Shown here one piece after another: positions 27,418 to 37,476 of a stretch of 64,000 bases of DNA; within the stretch, counting starts at the first letter, position 1, and each line of letters starts with the position of its first letter. This stretch comes from G963665005 sp963665005. GTDB lineage: Bacteria; Bacillota; Clostridia; Christensenellales; SZUA-584. Below the pieces are notes generated by a model, which worked only from the letters and a program-made list of their open reading frames with translations, was not told the DNA's origin and did no database searches. The stretch is taken from assembly GCA_963665005.2 (NCBI GenBank), contig CAXXTQ010000001.1, positions 1,550,001 through 1,614,000 on the forward strand, read 5' to 3'. The position numbers were made by a program, and so were the translations under genes.

Positions 27418-28254
27418 ATGATTGACGATATTAGGGAATTAAAACAAAAAGCAAATCAATTACGGAGAAATATTATCGAAATGACATATCAAAGCGAAAG
27501 AAAGATTCATGTTGGGCCTGCATTATCATGTATAGATATTCTTGCCGCTTTGTATTTCAAGTTTATGCGAATAGACCCCGAAAATCCAATGTGGGAAGAC
27601 CGTGATAGATTTATTCTGTCAAAGGGCCATGCATATGCTGCACTATATGCTGCACTATGTGAAAGAGGTTTTTTCGACAAAAAAGAACTAAAAACAGTAC
27701 GGCATATTAATAGTAAACTTCAGGGACATCCGGCTATGTATAAAACACCCGGGGTGGATATGACAGTTGGGTCTCTTGGAAATGGATTAGGCATAGGGCT
27801 TGGTATGGCGTACTATCTCAAGCTAATTGGGAAGCCAAGCAAGGTATTTGTAATGCTTGGTGATGGTGAATTAAACGAAGGTGCGATCTGGGAAACCGTT
27901 ATGCAAGCGCCTGTAAGAAAAGCGGACAATCTTATTGCGCTGGTGGATTATAACCATTACCAAAGTTGCGGGTCATGTGAAGATATTTTGCCTATGGGAC
28001 GGCTTGGGGACAAATGGAAGGATTTTGGTTGGAACGTTCTTGAAATGAATGGGCATGATATGGCTGATATCGTTAATAAAATCGCAATAGCAATCAATTT
28101 TCATGGTGCTCCCACAGTAATCATTGCGCATACTGTTAAAGGGAAGGGCATCAGTTTCATGGAAAATCAAAACATATGGCATGTAAATAAAGTAACGCAG
28201 GAGCAGTATAAAAAGGCAATGGATGAACTGAAGGAGGAAGCGAGATGGATATAG
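27418..28254 (+). CDS. Transketolase, N-terminal (thiamine-diphosphate) subunit
   Basis: 278 residues with the substrate and TPP-binding features of a split transketolase: SKGHAYAALYA, GSLGNGLGIGLGMA and GDGELNEGAIWE. It overlaps the C-terminal subunit gene by 10 bp, so the two are translationally coupled. Split transketolases are common in Clostridia and in sugar-acid clusters. It would link pentose or hexose phosphates in this island to central metabolism. Confidence 0.93.
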   Translation: MIDDIRELKQKANQLRRNIIEMTYQSERKIHVGPALSCIDILAALYFKFMRIDPENPMWEDRDRFILSKGHAYAALYAALCERGFFDKKELKTVRHINSKLQGHPAMYKTPGVDMTVGSLGNGLGIGLGMAYYLKLIGKPSKVFVMLGDGELNEGAIWETVMQAPVRKADNLIALVDYNHYQSCGSCEDILPMGRLGDKWKDFGWNVLEMNGHDMADIVNKIAIAINFHGAPTVIIAHTVKGKGISFMENQNIWHVNKVTQEQYKKAMDELKEEARWI

Positions 28255-29207
28255 AATTAGACAAAATATCAAACAGGGAAGCTTTTGGGAACGTTCTTGC
28301 GGATTTGGCCGCAAAAGATGAGCATATTATGTATCTTGCCGCAGATACACTTTCGGTGGGGGGAGCAAAATTTCATAATCAATGCCCTAAACGTGCTTTG
28401 AATGTTGGTATAGCAGAACAGAACATGGCCCTTATGGGGGCAGGTATGGCTGCATCCGGTGCAAAGGTCTTTGTGGCAAGCTATGCTCCCTTTGCATCGA
28501 TGCGAATATGTGAACAGATAAGAACATTTATTGCCTATCCAAAGCTTGATGTAAAAATTATTTCAGGGATGGGTGGCCTTTCGGGTGGAGAAGAAGGAGT
28601 TACGCATCAGGGAACTGAAGATGTCAGCATTATGAGGAGTATTCCAAACATGACAGTTATTATACCCGCTGACGCAGCTTCTACAGAAGTAATAGCGAGA
28701 AAAATTACAGAATATAAAGGGCCGGTTTATTTAAGGCTCGGGAAGAACCCGTTCCCAAAGGTGTTTGATGATAAATATAAGTTTGAGATAGGAAAAGCTA
28801 ATGTTCTGAAAACCGAAGGAAAAGATGCTGCGATTATTTGCAATGGCCTAGTAGTTTCAGAGTGTATCAATGCGCAGGAAATCTTAAGCAAAGCGGGTTA
28901 TGGTGTGAAGTTGATAGAAATGCCATGTGTGAAGCCAATAGATCGTGAGACAATTCTTCGGGTTGCAAAGGAGTGTAGGGCGATTATCACTGTGGAAGAC
29001 AATAATATTATGGGCGGCCTTGGTGGTGCTGTTGCAGAAGTAATTAGTGAAACAGGTGACGCTATTTTATACCGCATGGGGCTCAATGACTGCTTTGCTG
29101 AATCTGGTAATGATTTTGAACTATTAGATAAATATGGGCTTAGTTCTGATGCAATTGCGGATAAAGTTAAGACCATAATTAAATTGAAAAGAAAGGTATC
29201 AATATGA
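28245..29207 (+). CDS. Transketolase, C-terminal (pyrimidine-binding) subunit
   Basis: 320 residues: NVGIAEQNMALMGAGMA (catalytic Glu region), GGLSGGEEGVTHQGTEDV and the C-terminal Rossmann domain (EDNNIMGGLGGAV). Together with the preceding subunit it makes a complete transketolase. It overlaps the next gene by 4 bp, which places the UroD-like gene in the same operon. Confidence 0.93.
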   Translation: MDIELDKISNREAFGNVLADLAAKDEHIMYLAADTLSVGGAKFHNQCPKRALNVGIAEQNMALMGAGMAASGAKVFVASYAPFASMRICEQIRTFIAYPKLDVKIISGMGGLSGGEEGVTHQGTEDVSIMRSIPNMTVIIPADAASTEVIARKITEYKGPVYLRLGKNPFPKVFDDKYKFEIGKANVLKTEGKDAAIICNGLVVSECINAQEILSKAGYGVKLIEMPCVKPIDRETILRVAKECRAIITVEDNNIMGGLGGAVAEVISETGDAILYRMGLNDCFAESGNDFELLDKYGLSSDAIADKVKTIIKLKRKVSI

Positions 29208-30268
29208 AATTCAAACCGGATTACACACATGTTTTAAATGCGGCAAAGAATATTGAAGCAAAGCGTACACCTTTATATGAGCATATAATTGAACCGAAAT
29301 TTATAGAAAAGGCAATTAATAAGGATTTTGTTAATTTGATCAATGGAGACAGAAAAGACAAAACTGAGTTTTTTAAACACTTTTGCAGCTTTTTTAAAGA
29401 TATGGGGTATGATACAGTATCTTTTCAAGTTGGATATGATGAAGCAATGCCAGGGTCAGGCGCTTTGCGAAATAATACTCCAGGAATAATAAAAACAAGA
29501 GATGATTATGAAAAGTATCCTTGGGAACAGATTCCTAACACATTCAAGAATATGGCCTATGAGCAATTTGAAATATTAGGAGAAGTTATGCCTGAGGGTA
29601 TGCTAGCTGTTGGAGGGCCTGGGTTTGGCATATTTCAGGCAGTTGAAGATTTGGTCGGTTATGAAGAATTGTGTTATATGTCTGTTGATGATCCTGAACT
29701 CTATAGAGAACTATTTGATAAAATATTTAGTATTTATTATAGCATATGGAAAGAATTCTTAGAGCGTTTTGCTAATAGCTTTGTAGTGTGCCGGTTTGGG
29801 GATGATCTCGGGTTCGGTTCTAATACGCTTATTTCGGCGAAAGATATAAAGGAAATTATAATACCGATGTATGCTCGGATAATAAAACTAATACATAGTT
29901 ATAAAAAGCCATTTCTTCTCCATTCTTGTGGTAAGATTTTCGATGTTATGGACGATTTAATTGATATTGCGAAAATAGACAGCAAGCATTCAAATGAAGA
30001 TAATATTGCGCCATTTACAACATGGGTAGATAAATATGGTGATAAAATTGGGAACTTTGGTGGTATGGATGTAGGCGTGTTGTGTAGCGAAAGCTCAGCA
30101 GAAATAAAAATCAGGACAAAGGCGATTTTAGAATACTGTGTTGGTAAAGGTGGTTTTGCATTTGGAGTTGGCAATTCATTGACTGATTATGTCCCAGTAG
30201 ATAATTACTTTGTGATGATAGAAGAGGCAAATAAGTTTAGGGAAATGCAAGTAAAGCAAAATAATTAG
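29204..30268 (+). CDS. Uroporphyrinogen decarboxylase-family protein (function unassigned)
   Basis: 354 residues with a UroD/methyltransferase-like barrel (VGGPGFGIFQAVEDLVGYE, CRFGDDLGFGSNTLIS, HSCGKIFDVMDDLIDIA). Members in anaerobes range from haem enzymes to cobamide-dependent methyltransferases; divergent ones inside sugar clusters have no known role. It is translationally coupled to the split transketolase. A methyl-transfer or decarboxylation step on the imported compound is possible but not shown. Confidence 0.75.
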   Translation: MKFKPDYTHVLNAAKNIEAKRTPLYEHIIEPKFIEKAINKDFVNLINGDRKDKTEFFKHFCSFFKDMGYDTVSFQVGYDEAMPGSGALRNNTPGIIKTRDDYEKYPWEQIPNTFKNMAYEQFEILGEVMPEGMLAVGGPGFGIFQAVEDLVGYEELCYMSVDDPELYRELFDKIFSIYYSIWKEFLERFANSFVVCRFGDDLGFGSNTLISAKDIKEIIIPMYARIIKLIHSYKKPFLLHSCGKIFDVMDDLIDIAKIDSKHSNEDNIAPFTTWVDKYGDKIGNFGGMDVGVLCSESSAEIKIRTKAILEYCVGKGGFAFGVGNSLTDYVPVDNYFVMIEEANKFREMQVKQNN

Positions 30269-30384
30269 GCAAGAAAATAGGCGGTGCAAGGATAAATGTT
30301 AAAAAGGAGCAACCAAAGAACTGAAATCTAGAAGAAGTCGACATTTGCCAAATTTATGGGTATAGTAGGGCAAGTTGATGCTGC

Positions 30385-30520
30385 AATCCTTACCGTTATT
30401 TAACAATTGCGAATCAATGCTTCCCACAGCTGTCCATGTTAGCATTAAAGACTGGTATGAATTCTATAAAAAATCATGAGCTTTTCTGACTTGAGTACGA
30501 TATGTTGGCATTACTAGATG
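30385..30520 (+). pseudogene. Decayed fragment of an MBL-fold hydrolase gene
   Basis: The DNA resembles the 3' part of the MBL gene at 25492-26244. For example, CATGTTAGCATTAAAGA occurs at about 30436 and at 26125, and the flanking CTTTACGATAATTT and GACTTGCTTGCATTA regions have diverged counterparts in order. Frames are broken. It is the remnant of a duplication or of a recombined older copy, filling most of the gap between the UroD-like gene and galM. Confidence 0.65.
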
Positions 30521-30605
30521 TAAATAATTGATATTACTTAGGAAGAAATAATGCAGATAAAGTAGTCAGTCACGTTCCAAAGTTTTCATAGAAAAGGTGA
30601 AGAAG

Positions 30606-31676
30606 ATGGTATCAGAATCTTTATTTGGTGAAACGGCAAACGGTGGTAAAGTACACAAAATAAGGATAACAAACAGTATCGGAGCATATATCGATTTGCT
30701 CAATTATGGGGGTACGATAACGGCAATTCAGGTACCCGATCGTAATAATCAATTGACCGATGTATGCCTTGGGTATGATACGCTCAGAGAATATGAACAA
30801 AATGACGGATACCTGGGAGCTGCAATCGGTCGAGTGGCAAACCGGATAAAAGACGGAAGGTTTGTGTTAAATGGTAGTGAATATTCTCTTGCCTGTAACG
30901 ACGGCAGTAACCATCTGCACGGAGGTAACCGTGGGTTTGATAAATACGTATGGGATTACGAGATCATCAATGAGAACAGCATTGTGCTTTCACGTACATC
31001 AGCCCATATGGAAGAAGGGTATCCCGGGAATCTTGATGTGAAGATTACATACACTTTTGATGATGAGAACGGGTTATCTATCGCATATAAAGCGATTTCG
31101 GACAGGGATACGATCGTGAACCTGACCAACCATACGTATTTTAATATGGATGGAGAATCAAGCGGAAGTATTCTTGATACCGAGCTATTAATTAATGCAG
31201 ATTACCTGACAGAGATTGGCGCGAATCTTATACCCACGGGTAAGTTAATTGAAGTTGAAGGGACTTCGTTCGATTTTCGCAAGTTTAAAAGCATTGGTTC
31301 AGATATTAATAGCGATCATCCTCAAATGGTTGCCGGCAAGGGGTATGACCATAACTTCGCCCTCAACCATCGTGATATCAATAAGCTTGCAGCGAAGCTT
31401 TATTCGAAAAAGACCGGGATATGCATGAGCGTATATACGGATATGCCGGGAATACAGTTCTACAGCGGGAATATGCTGACGAAGCGAAAAGGGAAAGGAA
31501 CTTCCCGGTATGGCTTGAGAGGCGGATTGTGTCTTGAAACACAGTACTTCCCGAACGCGATCGGATGTCCGAGTTTTGATTCACCTGTTCTAAGGGCAGG
31601 AAAGTGTTTCGAAAGCACGACGAGATATGTTTTTACAAATGAAAATGGAGTTAAAACTAATGGTATTAAACTATGA
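30606..31676 (+). CDS. galM: Aldose 1-epimerase (galactose mutarotase)
   Basis: 356 residues; the ATG at 30606 has better spacing from GAAAAGG than the GTG at 30597. GalM features: LGYDTLREYEQNDGYLGAAIGRVANRI, SNHLHGG with the active-site histidine, LTNHTYFNM and GMPGIQFYSGN-like TDMPGIQFYSGN, ending in LCLETQYFPNA. It interconverts alpha- and beta-galactose before phosphorylation. It begins a complete Leloir set galM-galK-galE-galT with overlapping genes. Confidence 0.93.
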   Translation: MVSESLFGETANGGKVHKIRITNSIGAYIDLLNYGGTITAIQVPDRNNQLTDVCLGYDTLREYEQNDGYLGAAIGRVANRIKDGRFVLNGSEYSLACNDGSNHLHGGNRGFDKYVWDYEIINENSIVLSRTSAHMEEGYPGNLDVKITYTFDDENGLSIAYKAISDRDTIVNLTNHTYFNMDGESSGSILDTELLINADYLTEIGANLIPTGKLIEVEGTSFDFRKFKSIGSDINSDHPQMVAGKGYDHNFALNHRDINKLAAKLYSKKTGICMSVYTDMPGIQFYSGNMLTKRKGKGTSRYGLRGGLCLETQYFPNAIGCPSFDSPVLRAGKCFESTTRYVFTNENGVKTNGIKL

Positions 31677-32952
31677 TTGGGAAAGAAGAATACAATCAAG
31701 TGAATTTAAAACAATTCTACAACATTTATATAACGAAAAAAATAATGTTGTCTTTGAAACGCATAAGAAACGATATATAAAGGCGGTTGACAAGTTTGTT
31801 TCTATGTTTGGATATCAACCGATGTCATTGTTCAGCGCACCCGGTCGGGTCGAGCTGAGCGGGAACCATACGGATCATCAAAACGGATGCGTATTGGCTG
31901 CGGCGATTACCAGGGATATTATTGCGGCTGTTGCCCCGAATAACAAGGAAGTAATCAATGTTTTTTCCGAAGGGCACGAGAAAGAGTCGGTTAATCTTAA
32001 TAATTTGGAACCGCAGAAGGATGAAATCAATAGTGCGACGGCGCTCATAAAGGGTATTACCGCCGGTTTTAAAAAATACGGATATTTGGTTGGCGGGTTT
32101 GAAGCATACACATGCTCGAACGTACCGGTAGGGTCTGGGTTATCTTCCTCGGCGGCCTTTGAAGTGCTGACCGCAACGATTTTAAATAATACATACAATT
32201 CGGGTAAAATTGACAATGTCAGGATAGCTCAAATCGGGCAATTTGCAGAAAACAATTATTTCAATAAACCATGCGGTTTGATGGACCAGCTTGCCTCTTC
32301 AACGGGTGGGATTACAGCCATAGATTTTGAGGATAATCATACTCCGAAAATTGATATAATCGATAAGGATTTTGAGGAAGTGGGCTGCGCCTTATATATT
32401 ACACAGACAGGCGGAAGCCACGCGGACATGACAAACGAGTATGAGGCAATTACGAAAGAAATGAAATCCGTCGCAAATATATTCGGGAAAAATACGTTGC
32501 GCCAGGTAAATCCGGATGTTTTTTTCAGTAGAATCGGTGAGTTGCGCGGCAGGGTATCAGACCGCGCATTACTGAGGGCAATGCACTTTTTTGGTGAGAA
32601 CGAACGTGTAGGCGAGCAGGTAAAAGCATTAAAATCCGGTAACATTGAGCGGTATAAGGCCCTGATGCTGGATTCGGGGTTTTCTTCCGCAATGAAGCTG
32701 GAAAATATTTATCCTTTGAGCAGTAAGGAGGAACGAAGCGCCGCGCTTGCGCTGGCTATAAGCCAAAAGGTGCTGGAAGGTAAGGGCGCATGGCGAATCC
32801 ACGGTGGTGGTTTTACAGGTACGATACTTGCATTGGTGCCGAAAGACTTGAAAGATTGCTATCAAAACAATATGAAGAAGGTGTTTGGAGCGGGGAACTG
32901 TTATCCCATTTCTGTCAGGCCTGTCGGCGGCTATGAAATTCCTATAGGTTAA
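31660..32952 (+). CDS. galK: Galactokinase
   Basis: 430 residues from an ATG 8 nt after GGAG, overlapping galM by 17 bp. GHMP-kinase features: the galactose motif GRVELSGNHTDHQNG (usual GR-NLIGEHTDY), ATP loop VPVGSGLSSSAAFEV, and C-terminal GGGFTGTILALVP. It phosphorylates galactose at C1. The Ser-Gly-Asn variant of the IGE part of the signature is a minor departure. Confidence 0.93.
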   Translation: MVLNYDWERRIQSSEFKTILQHLYNEKNNVVFETHKKRYIKAVDKFVSMFGYQPMSLFSAPGRVELSGNHTDHQNGCVLAAAITRDIIAAVAPNNKEVINVFSEGHEKESVNLNNLEPQKDEINSATALIKGITAGFKKYGYLVGGFEAYTCSNVPVGSGLSSSAAFEVLTATILNNTYNSGKIDNVRIAQIGQFAENNYFNKPCGLMDQLASSTGGITAIDFEDNHTPKIDIIDKDFEEVGCALYITQTGGSHADMTNEYEAITKEMKSVANIFGKNTLRQVNPDVFFSRIGELRGRVSDRALLRAMHFFGENERVGEQVKALKSGNIERYKALMLDSGFSSAMKLENIYPLSSKEERSAALALAISQKVLEGKGAWRIHGGGFTGTILALVPKDLKDCYQNNMKKVFGAGNCYPISVRPVGGYEIPIG

Positions 32953-32967
32953 GGAGAGAGCGATTTC

Positions 32968-33984
32968 ATGAAAAAGATATTGGTACCGGGCGGTGCGGGC
33001 TATATCGGATCGCATACGGTTAAGGAACTGATAGAAAGAGAAATCGAGGTTGTCGTAGTTGACAATCTTGAAACGGGTTATAGGGCGGCCGTTCATCCCA
33101 AAGCAAGGTTCTATCAGGGGGATATCAGGGACAAGAAGTTTGTCGATAGCGTTTTGGATGCTGAAAAGGTGGACGCGGTGATCCATTTTGCGGCAAATTC
33201 ACAGGTCGGAGAAAGCATGAAAAATCCGCTGAAGTATTACGATAATAACGTAGGCGGCACAAGAGTTTTGCTGGACAGTATGATACGGCATGATGTAAAA
33301 CGAATTGTGTTTTCTTCGACGGCTGCGACATATGGCGAGCCGGACAGTATACCGATCAGGGAGGATAACCGCCTTAGCCCTATCAATGCATACGGGGAAA
33401 CGAAGCTTGCAATGGAACGCATGATCCACTGGGCATCTATAGCATATGGGGTACAATATGTATCGCTTCGGTATTTCAATGCTTGCGGTGCTGACTTAAA
33501 CGGCACAATCGGGGAAGCGCATTCCCCGGAAACGCATCTTATCCCGCTTGTACTCGAAGTACCAAACGGAAAACGTAAATTCATCAGCGTGTTTGGTAAT
33601 GACTATAACACAAAAGACGGTACTTGTATCCGCGATTACATCCATGTTACGGACTTGGCAGAGGCTCATATATTGGCGGTTGAGTATCTTAAGTCGGGCG
33701 GAACAAGCGACGTATTCAACCTTGGCAACGGGCAAGGTTTTTCGGTATTGGAGGTTATCCGAACCGCGGAAGAAGTTGTAGGGAGTCAAATTCCTTATCA
33801 TATTGAAGCAAGAAGGCCGGGAGACCCCGCACAGCTTGTATCATCGAATGAAAAAGCAAGGCGGGTATTGAACTGGAATCTCAAGTATTCCGATATGCGA
33901 ACGATCATTGAAACAGCCTGGAGATGGCACAGAGCGCATAAGAACGGATATGCAGGGGAGCGGAATGATAAATCAATACATTGA
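32968..33984 (+). CDS. galE: UDP-glucose 4-epimerase
   Basis: 338 residues, extended short-chain dehydrogenase: NAD motif GGAGYIGSHT, then SSTAATYGEP and the catalytic pair in NAYGETK (YxxxK), RYFNACGAD and DYIHVTDLAEAH. It interconverts UDP-galactose and UDP-glucose. The gene follows galK after 15 bp with AAGGAGAG and overlaps galT. Confidence 0.96.
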   Translation: MKKILVPGGAGYIGSHTVKELIEREIEVVVVDNLETGYRAAVHPKARFYQGDIRDKKFVDSVLDAEKVDAVIHFAANSQVGESMKNPLKYYDNNVGGTRVLLDSMIRHDVKRIVFSSTAATYGEPDSIPIREDNRLSPINAYGETKLAMERMIHWASIAYGVQYVSLRYFNACGADLNGTIGEAHSPETHLIPLVLEVPNGKRKFISVFGNDYNTKDGTCIRDYIHVTDLAEAHILAVEYLKSGGTSDVFNLGNGQGFSVLEVIRTAEEVVGSQIPYHIEARRPGDPAQLVSSNEKARRVLNWNLKYSDMRTIIETAWRWHRAHKNGYAGERNDKSIH

Positions 33985-35458
33985 TCAGTTAATTGAATAC
34001 GGCATTTCAACCGCTTTAATTGACCGCCAGAATACGGTATTTATCCGTAATGCGCTTTTAAAGCTGTTGGGCCTTGATGATTACCAACCTGTTCAGGCAA
34101 CGAAACAAATGCCTTTAGAGAATATTCTCAAAGCAATACTGGATTTTGCATGCGAAAAGGGGCTGATACAGGATAATCAAACCAGTCGAGATTTGTTTGA
34201 CACAGCTATTATGGGTATATTAACGCCGTACCCATCGGAGGTGATAAAAAAATTCTGGTCGGAGTACGAACAATCCCCGCAGAAAGCGACACAGTTTTTC
34301 TATAAATTGTGTCAGGACAGCGATTATATCCGCAGGTACCGCATGGCAAAGGATATGCATTGGGTAACGGATACCGAATACGGTCCGCTGGAGATAACAA
34401 TCAACCTTGCCAAGCCGGAGAAAGACCCGAAAGAAATCGCCATGGCAAAAGAGAAAAAAGCAGGCGGTTATCCGGAATGCCTTCTGTGCCCGGAGAACGA
34501 AGGATATGCCGGACATGCCGGGCACCCTGCGCGGCAGAACCTTAGGATTATTCCTGTAGATATTGCAGGTGAGGATTGGGGGCTGCAGTATTCCCCATAT
34601 GTTTATTACAATGAACATTGTATCGTGCTGAATCAAAAGCATGTGCCAATGGTCATTGATAAAGCTGTATTCCGAAAATTATTTTGTTTTATGCAGCAGT
34701 TTCCGCATTATTTTGTCGGTTCAAACGCCGATTTGCCAATTGTCGGAGGCAGCATACTTTCGCATGAGCATTTCCAGGGCGGGCGGCACTGTTTTCCGCT
34801 GGAAAAGGCGCCAATCGAAAAGCATTATATATTCAAAGGATTCGAGGATGTTGAAGCGGGTGTTGTCAAATGGCCTATGTCTGTAATAAGGCTTATTCAT
34901 GATGACCCCGACAAACTTACCGAATTGGCCGGACGGATATTGTCTGTATGGCAGCAGTATTCGGATGAGTCCGCATATATATATGCTTTTTCAAATGATA
35001 TTCCGCACAATACGGTAACGCCCATTGCGCGTATGAGAGAAGGGCGGTTTGAACTTGATTTGGTGTTGCGTAATAATATAACCACACCTGAGCATCCAGA
35101 TGGCTTATTTCATCCGCACGCGGAATTGCATAACATCAAGAAAGAAAACATCGGTCTCATTGAGGTGATGGGCTTGGCCATACTACCGGCCCGATTGAAA
35201 CAAGAAATGCAGATATTGAAGGATGAGTTGTTAGCGGGAAGGGAAATAGGCACAATAGAGCTGGTTGCAAAGCATGCTCAATGGTGCTCGAAATGGAGAG
35301 AAAGGTATAGTTTGATAACGGATAAGAATATTGACGATGTTATAAAGACCGAAATTGGAAACACATTTCTTGAAGTTTTGCAGCATGCTGGTGTGTTTAA
35401 GCGCGATGCGAAGGGGCAAGATGCTTTTGAATGCTTTATAAGAGCAGTTCATACTTAA
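33965..35458 (+). CDS. galT: Galactose-1-phosphate uridylyltransferase (Firmicutes type II)
   Basis: 497 residues from an ATG after GGGGAG, overlapping galE by 20 bp. The length and motifs (CLLCPENEGYAGHAGHPARQNLR, GGSILSHEHFQGG with the uridylylated histidine, and HPHAELHNIKKENIGLIEVMG) are those of the long Firmicutes GalT family rather than the short E. coli type. It completes the Leloir pathway, giving glucose-1-phosphate. Confidence 0.95.
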   Translation: MINQYIDQLIEYGISTALIDRQNTVFIRNALLKLLGLDDYQPVQATKQMPLENILKAILDFACEKGLIQDNQTSRDLFDTAIMGILTPYPSEVIKKFWSEYEQSPQKATQFFYKLCQDSDYIRRYRMAKDMHWVTDTEYGPLEITINLAKPEKDPKEIAMAKEKKAGGYPECLLCPENEGYAGHAGHPARQNLRIIPVDIAGEDWGLQYSPYVYYNEHCIVLNQKHVPMVIDKAVFRKLFCFMQQFPHYFVGSNADLPIVGGSILSHEHFQGGRHCFPLEKAPIEKHYIFKGFEDVEAGVVKWPMSVIRLIHDDPDKLTELAGRILSVWQQYSDESAYIYAFSNDIPHNTVTPIARMREGRFELDLVLRNNITTPEHPDGLFHPHAELHNIKKENIGLIEVMGLAILPARLKQEMQILKDELLAGREIGTIELVAKHAQWCSKWRERYSLITDKNIDDVIKTEIGNTFLEVLQHAGVFKRDAKGQDAFECFIRAVHT

Positions 35459-35510
35459 CTGGGAAAACGTTATAGAGTAAATAAGTACATAAAATGAAAA
35501 GGGGTGCAAT

Positions 35511-36470
35511 ATGAAGGATAGCCAGGATTATGAGAAAATTGAGTATGTTCCATACGGTGAACTTTCACCCGAAGTAAAACTCGGGAAAAGTGAAGTTACT
35601 ACTCCGGAAAACAGGGATAGGCGTAATGCTGAAAACATAAAAAATCAGCAGTTAATACATGCCGATAAACCCATTGAACTTGAAGTTACTGATTATATCG
35701 TACAAAAAAAAGATTACGCTATACCATTAAGGGTTTATAAACCAGATGGCGACGGTCTTTTTCAGGTTTGTATTTATTATCATGGTGGTGGGTTTGTATA
35801 TTGCAATCTCGATACGCACGACTATATTTGCCGATATATCGCAAAAAACTCTGGTTGTATCGTTGTATCTGTAGAATACAGACTTGCACCTGAACATAAG
35901 TTTCCTATTGGGCTAGAGGACTGCTATGACGCGCTATTGTGGGTATATCAAAACGCCCAGAGAATTGGATACGACATCTTAAAGCTAGTAGTCGCCGGAG
36001 ATAGTGCAGGCGGGAATTTTGCTGCGGTTGTCTGCATGCTTGCAAAGGAACGCAAAGGGCCAAAAATATTAAAGCAGATCATAATCTATCCATCTATAGA
36101 TAAAGCTAAGTTATTGTCAGGGTCGGCAAAAAGATACGAAACAGGCTACGGACTCGAGTGGGTAAATTCGGAAGCATTCAGTAAGCAATATATCAGAAGC
36201 GATGAAGATAGGATTAATCCTCTTGTCTCACCATTGTATGCGGAAAATGTTTCGGGATTGCCAGAAGCGCTGTTCATATTTGCGCAGTGCGATATCCTTT
36301 TAGATGAGGGATTGAAATATGCAAAGAAGCTAAAGGATGCGGGCGTTCAAGTCACATACCATATTTACAATGGTATGCCGCATGGCTTTATTGGAAACAT
36401 CTATAAAGAATCCTTTGAAGCACTGGATGCAATTTGTGCCTCGTTGAGGGCTATAAATATTTACTATTAA
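35511..36470 (+). CDS. Alpha/beta-hydrolase esterase (hormone-sensitive lipase family)
   Basis: 319 residues. Oxyanion motif YYHGGGFVY, nucleophile motif GDSAGGN, and the presumed acid and base in CDILLDEG and GMPHGF give a complete HSL-type carboxylesterase. No signal peptide, so cytoplasmic. It may remove acetyl or feruloyl-like groups from imported oligosaccharides. It follows galT after 52 bp with AAAAGGGGTG. Confidence 0.88.
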   Translation: MKDSQDYEKIEYVPYGELSPEVKLGKSEVTTPENRDRRNAENIKNQQLIHADKPIELEVTDYIVQKKDYAIPLRVYKPDGDGLFQVCIYYHGGGFVYCNLDTHDYICRYIAKNSGCIVVSVEYRLAPEHKFPIGLEDCYDALLWVYQNAQRIGYDILKLVVAGDSAGGNFAAVVCMLAKERKGPKILKQIIIYPSIDKAKLLSGSAKRYETGYGLEWVNSEAFSKQYIRSDEDRINPLVSPLYAENVSGLPEALFIFAQCDILLDEGLKYAKKLKDAGVQVTYHIYNGMPHGFIGNIYKESFEALDAICASLRAINIYY

Positions 36471-36489
36471 ATTTAACAAAAGGCAAATC

Positions 36490-37476
36490 ATGAAACATAA
36501 TATTCTGCAGAAGGAATCAGTTATGGTGATAGCTACGCTCTTTACCAGTTTTCTCTGGGGTAGCGCATATCCTAGTATTAAGATTATTTATTCGGAAATC
36601 GGCGTTCTAGGCGAGTTTGAGAAACTTATTCTGGCGGGATTTCGGTTTGCCATAGCGGGGCTCGTCGTACTTGTTTTTTCTAAAGTTAAGCTCAAAGCGA
36701 AGCTGAAGCCCGAACGAAATGAGCTTTTGCTGACTGGTGTGCTTGGCCTTCTGACATTTGCAACGTTTACTCTGTTTTTTATCGGACTCGGCTATACGTC
36801 AAGCACCAAAGGGCCGATCGTGTCTTCCGTCGGTATTTTTTTTGTGGCAATCTTTTCTCACTTCATGTCTAGGTCGAACCGGATGAACGTAAAGAAGACG
36901 ATAGGACTGATTTGCGGGTTTACAGGTGTTGTTTTGGCAAACATCACATTTATAACGCAGGCGGCGTTTTCATTTACGCTGAACGGTGAAGGGTTTCTTA
37001 TATTTCATGCTGTATTATCTGCAATAACAACAGTTCTAATTAAAAAGCATGCCTACAGCATGGACGTGGTCAGGGTAAACGGATGGCAGCTTTTACTGGG
37101 CGGCGTTTTATTGTTATTCGTCGGCTTCGCCGGGCATCCTGCAATGCCCTTATTTAACGTGTTATCTGCCGGATTGTTAGTGTATATTGGCGTGGTGTCA
37201 GCGGTTTCATATACACTTTGCTTTTTACTGTTAAGATATCACAAAGCAACCGAAGTTGAGCAGTATAAATTCGCCATACCGCTGTTTGGGTCACTTCTTT
37301 CTGTAATCTTTATTCCCGGTGAACATATGGGAATAGAAATGCTAGGCGCAGCAGTGCTTGTCGCGACAGGAATCTTTATTGTCAACAGGCAGAATGGTAC
37401 AACCAAAAAAGTAGAACGGGTTGAACAAATTCATGTGATTATAACGAAAGGTAGGAATGAAAATGGAAAGTTTTGA
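36490..37476 (+). CDS. EamA/DMT-family transporter
   Basis: 328 residues with about ten hydrophobic segments in two EamA repeats (SFLWGSAYPSIKI near the N-terminus; TGVVLANI and ATGIFIVNRQ ends of the repeats). Drug/metabolite transporters usually export small metabolites or amino acids. It overlaps the next gene slightly, which puts it in the esterase - hydrolase - symporter group. Confidence 0.85.
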   Translation: MKHNILQKESVMVIATLFTSFLWGSAYPSIKIIYSEIGVLGEFEKLILAGFRFAIAGLVVLVFSKVKLKAKLKPERNELLLTGVLGLLTFATFTLFFIGLGYTSSTKGPIVSSVGIFFVAIFSHFMSRSNRMNVKKTIGLICGFTGVVLANITFITQAAFSFTLNGEGFLIFHAVLSAITTVLIKKHAYSMDVVRVNGWQLLLGGVLLLFVGFAGHPAMPLFNVLSAGLLVYIGVVSAVSYTLCFLLLRYHKATEVEQYKFAIPLFGSLLSVIFIPGEHMGIEMLGAAVLVATGIFIVNRQNGTTKKVERVEQIHVIITKGRNENGKF

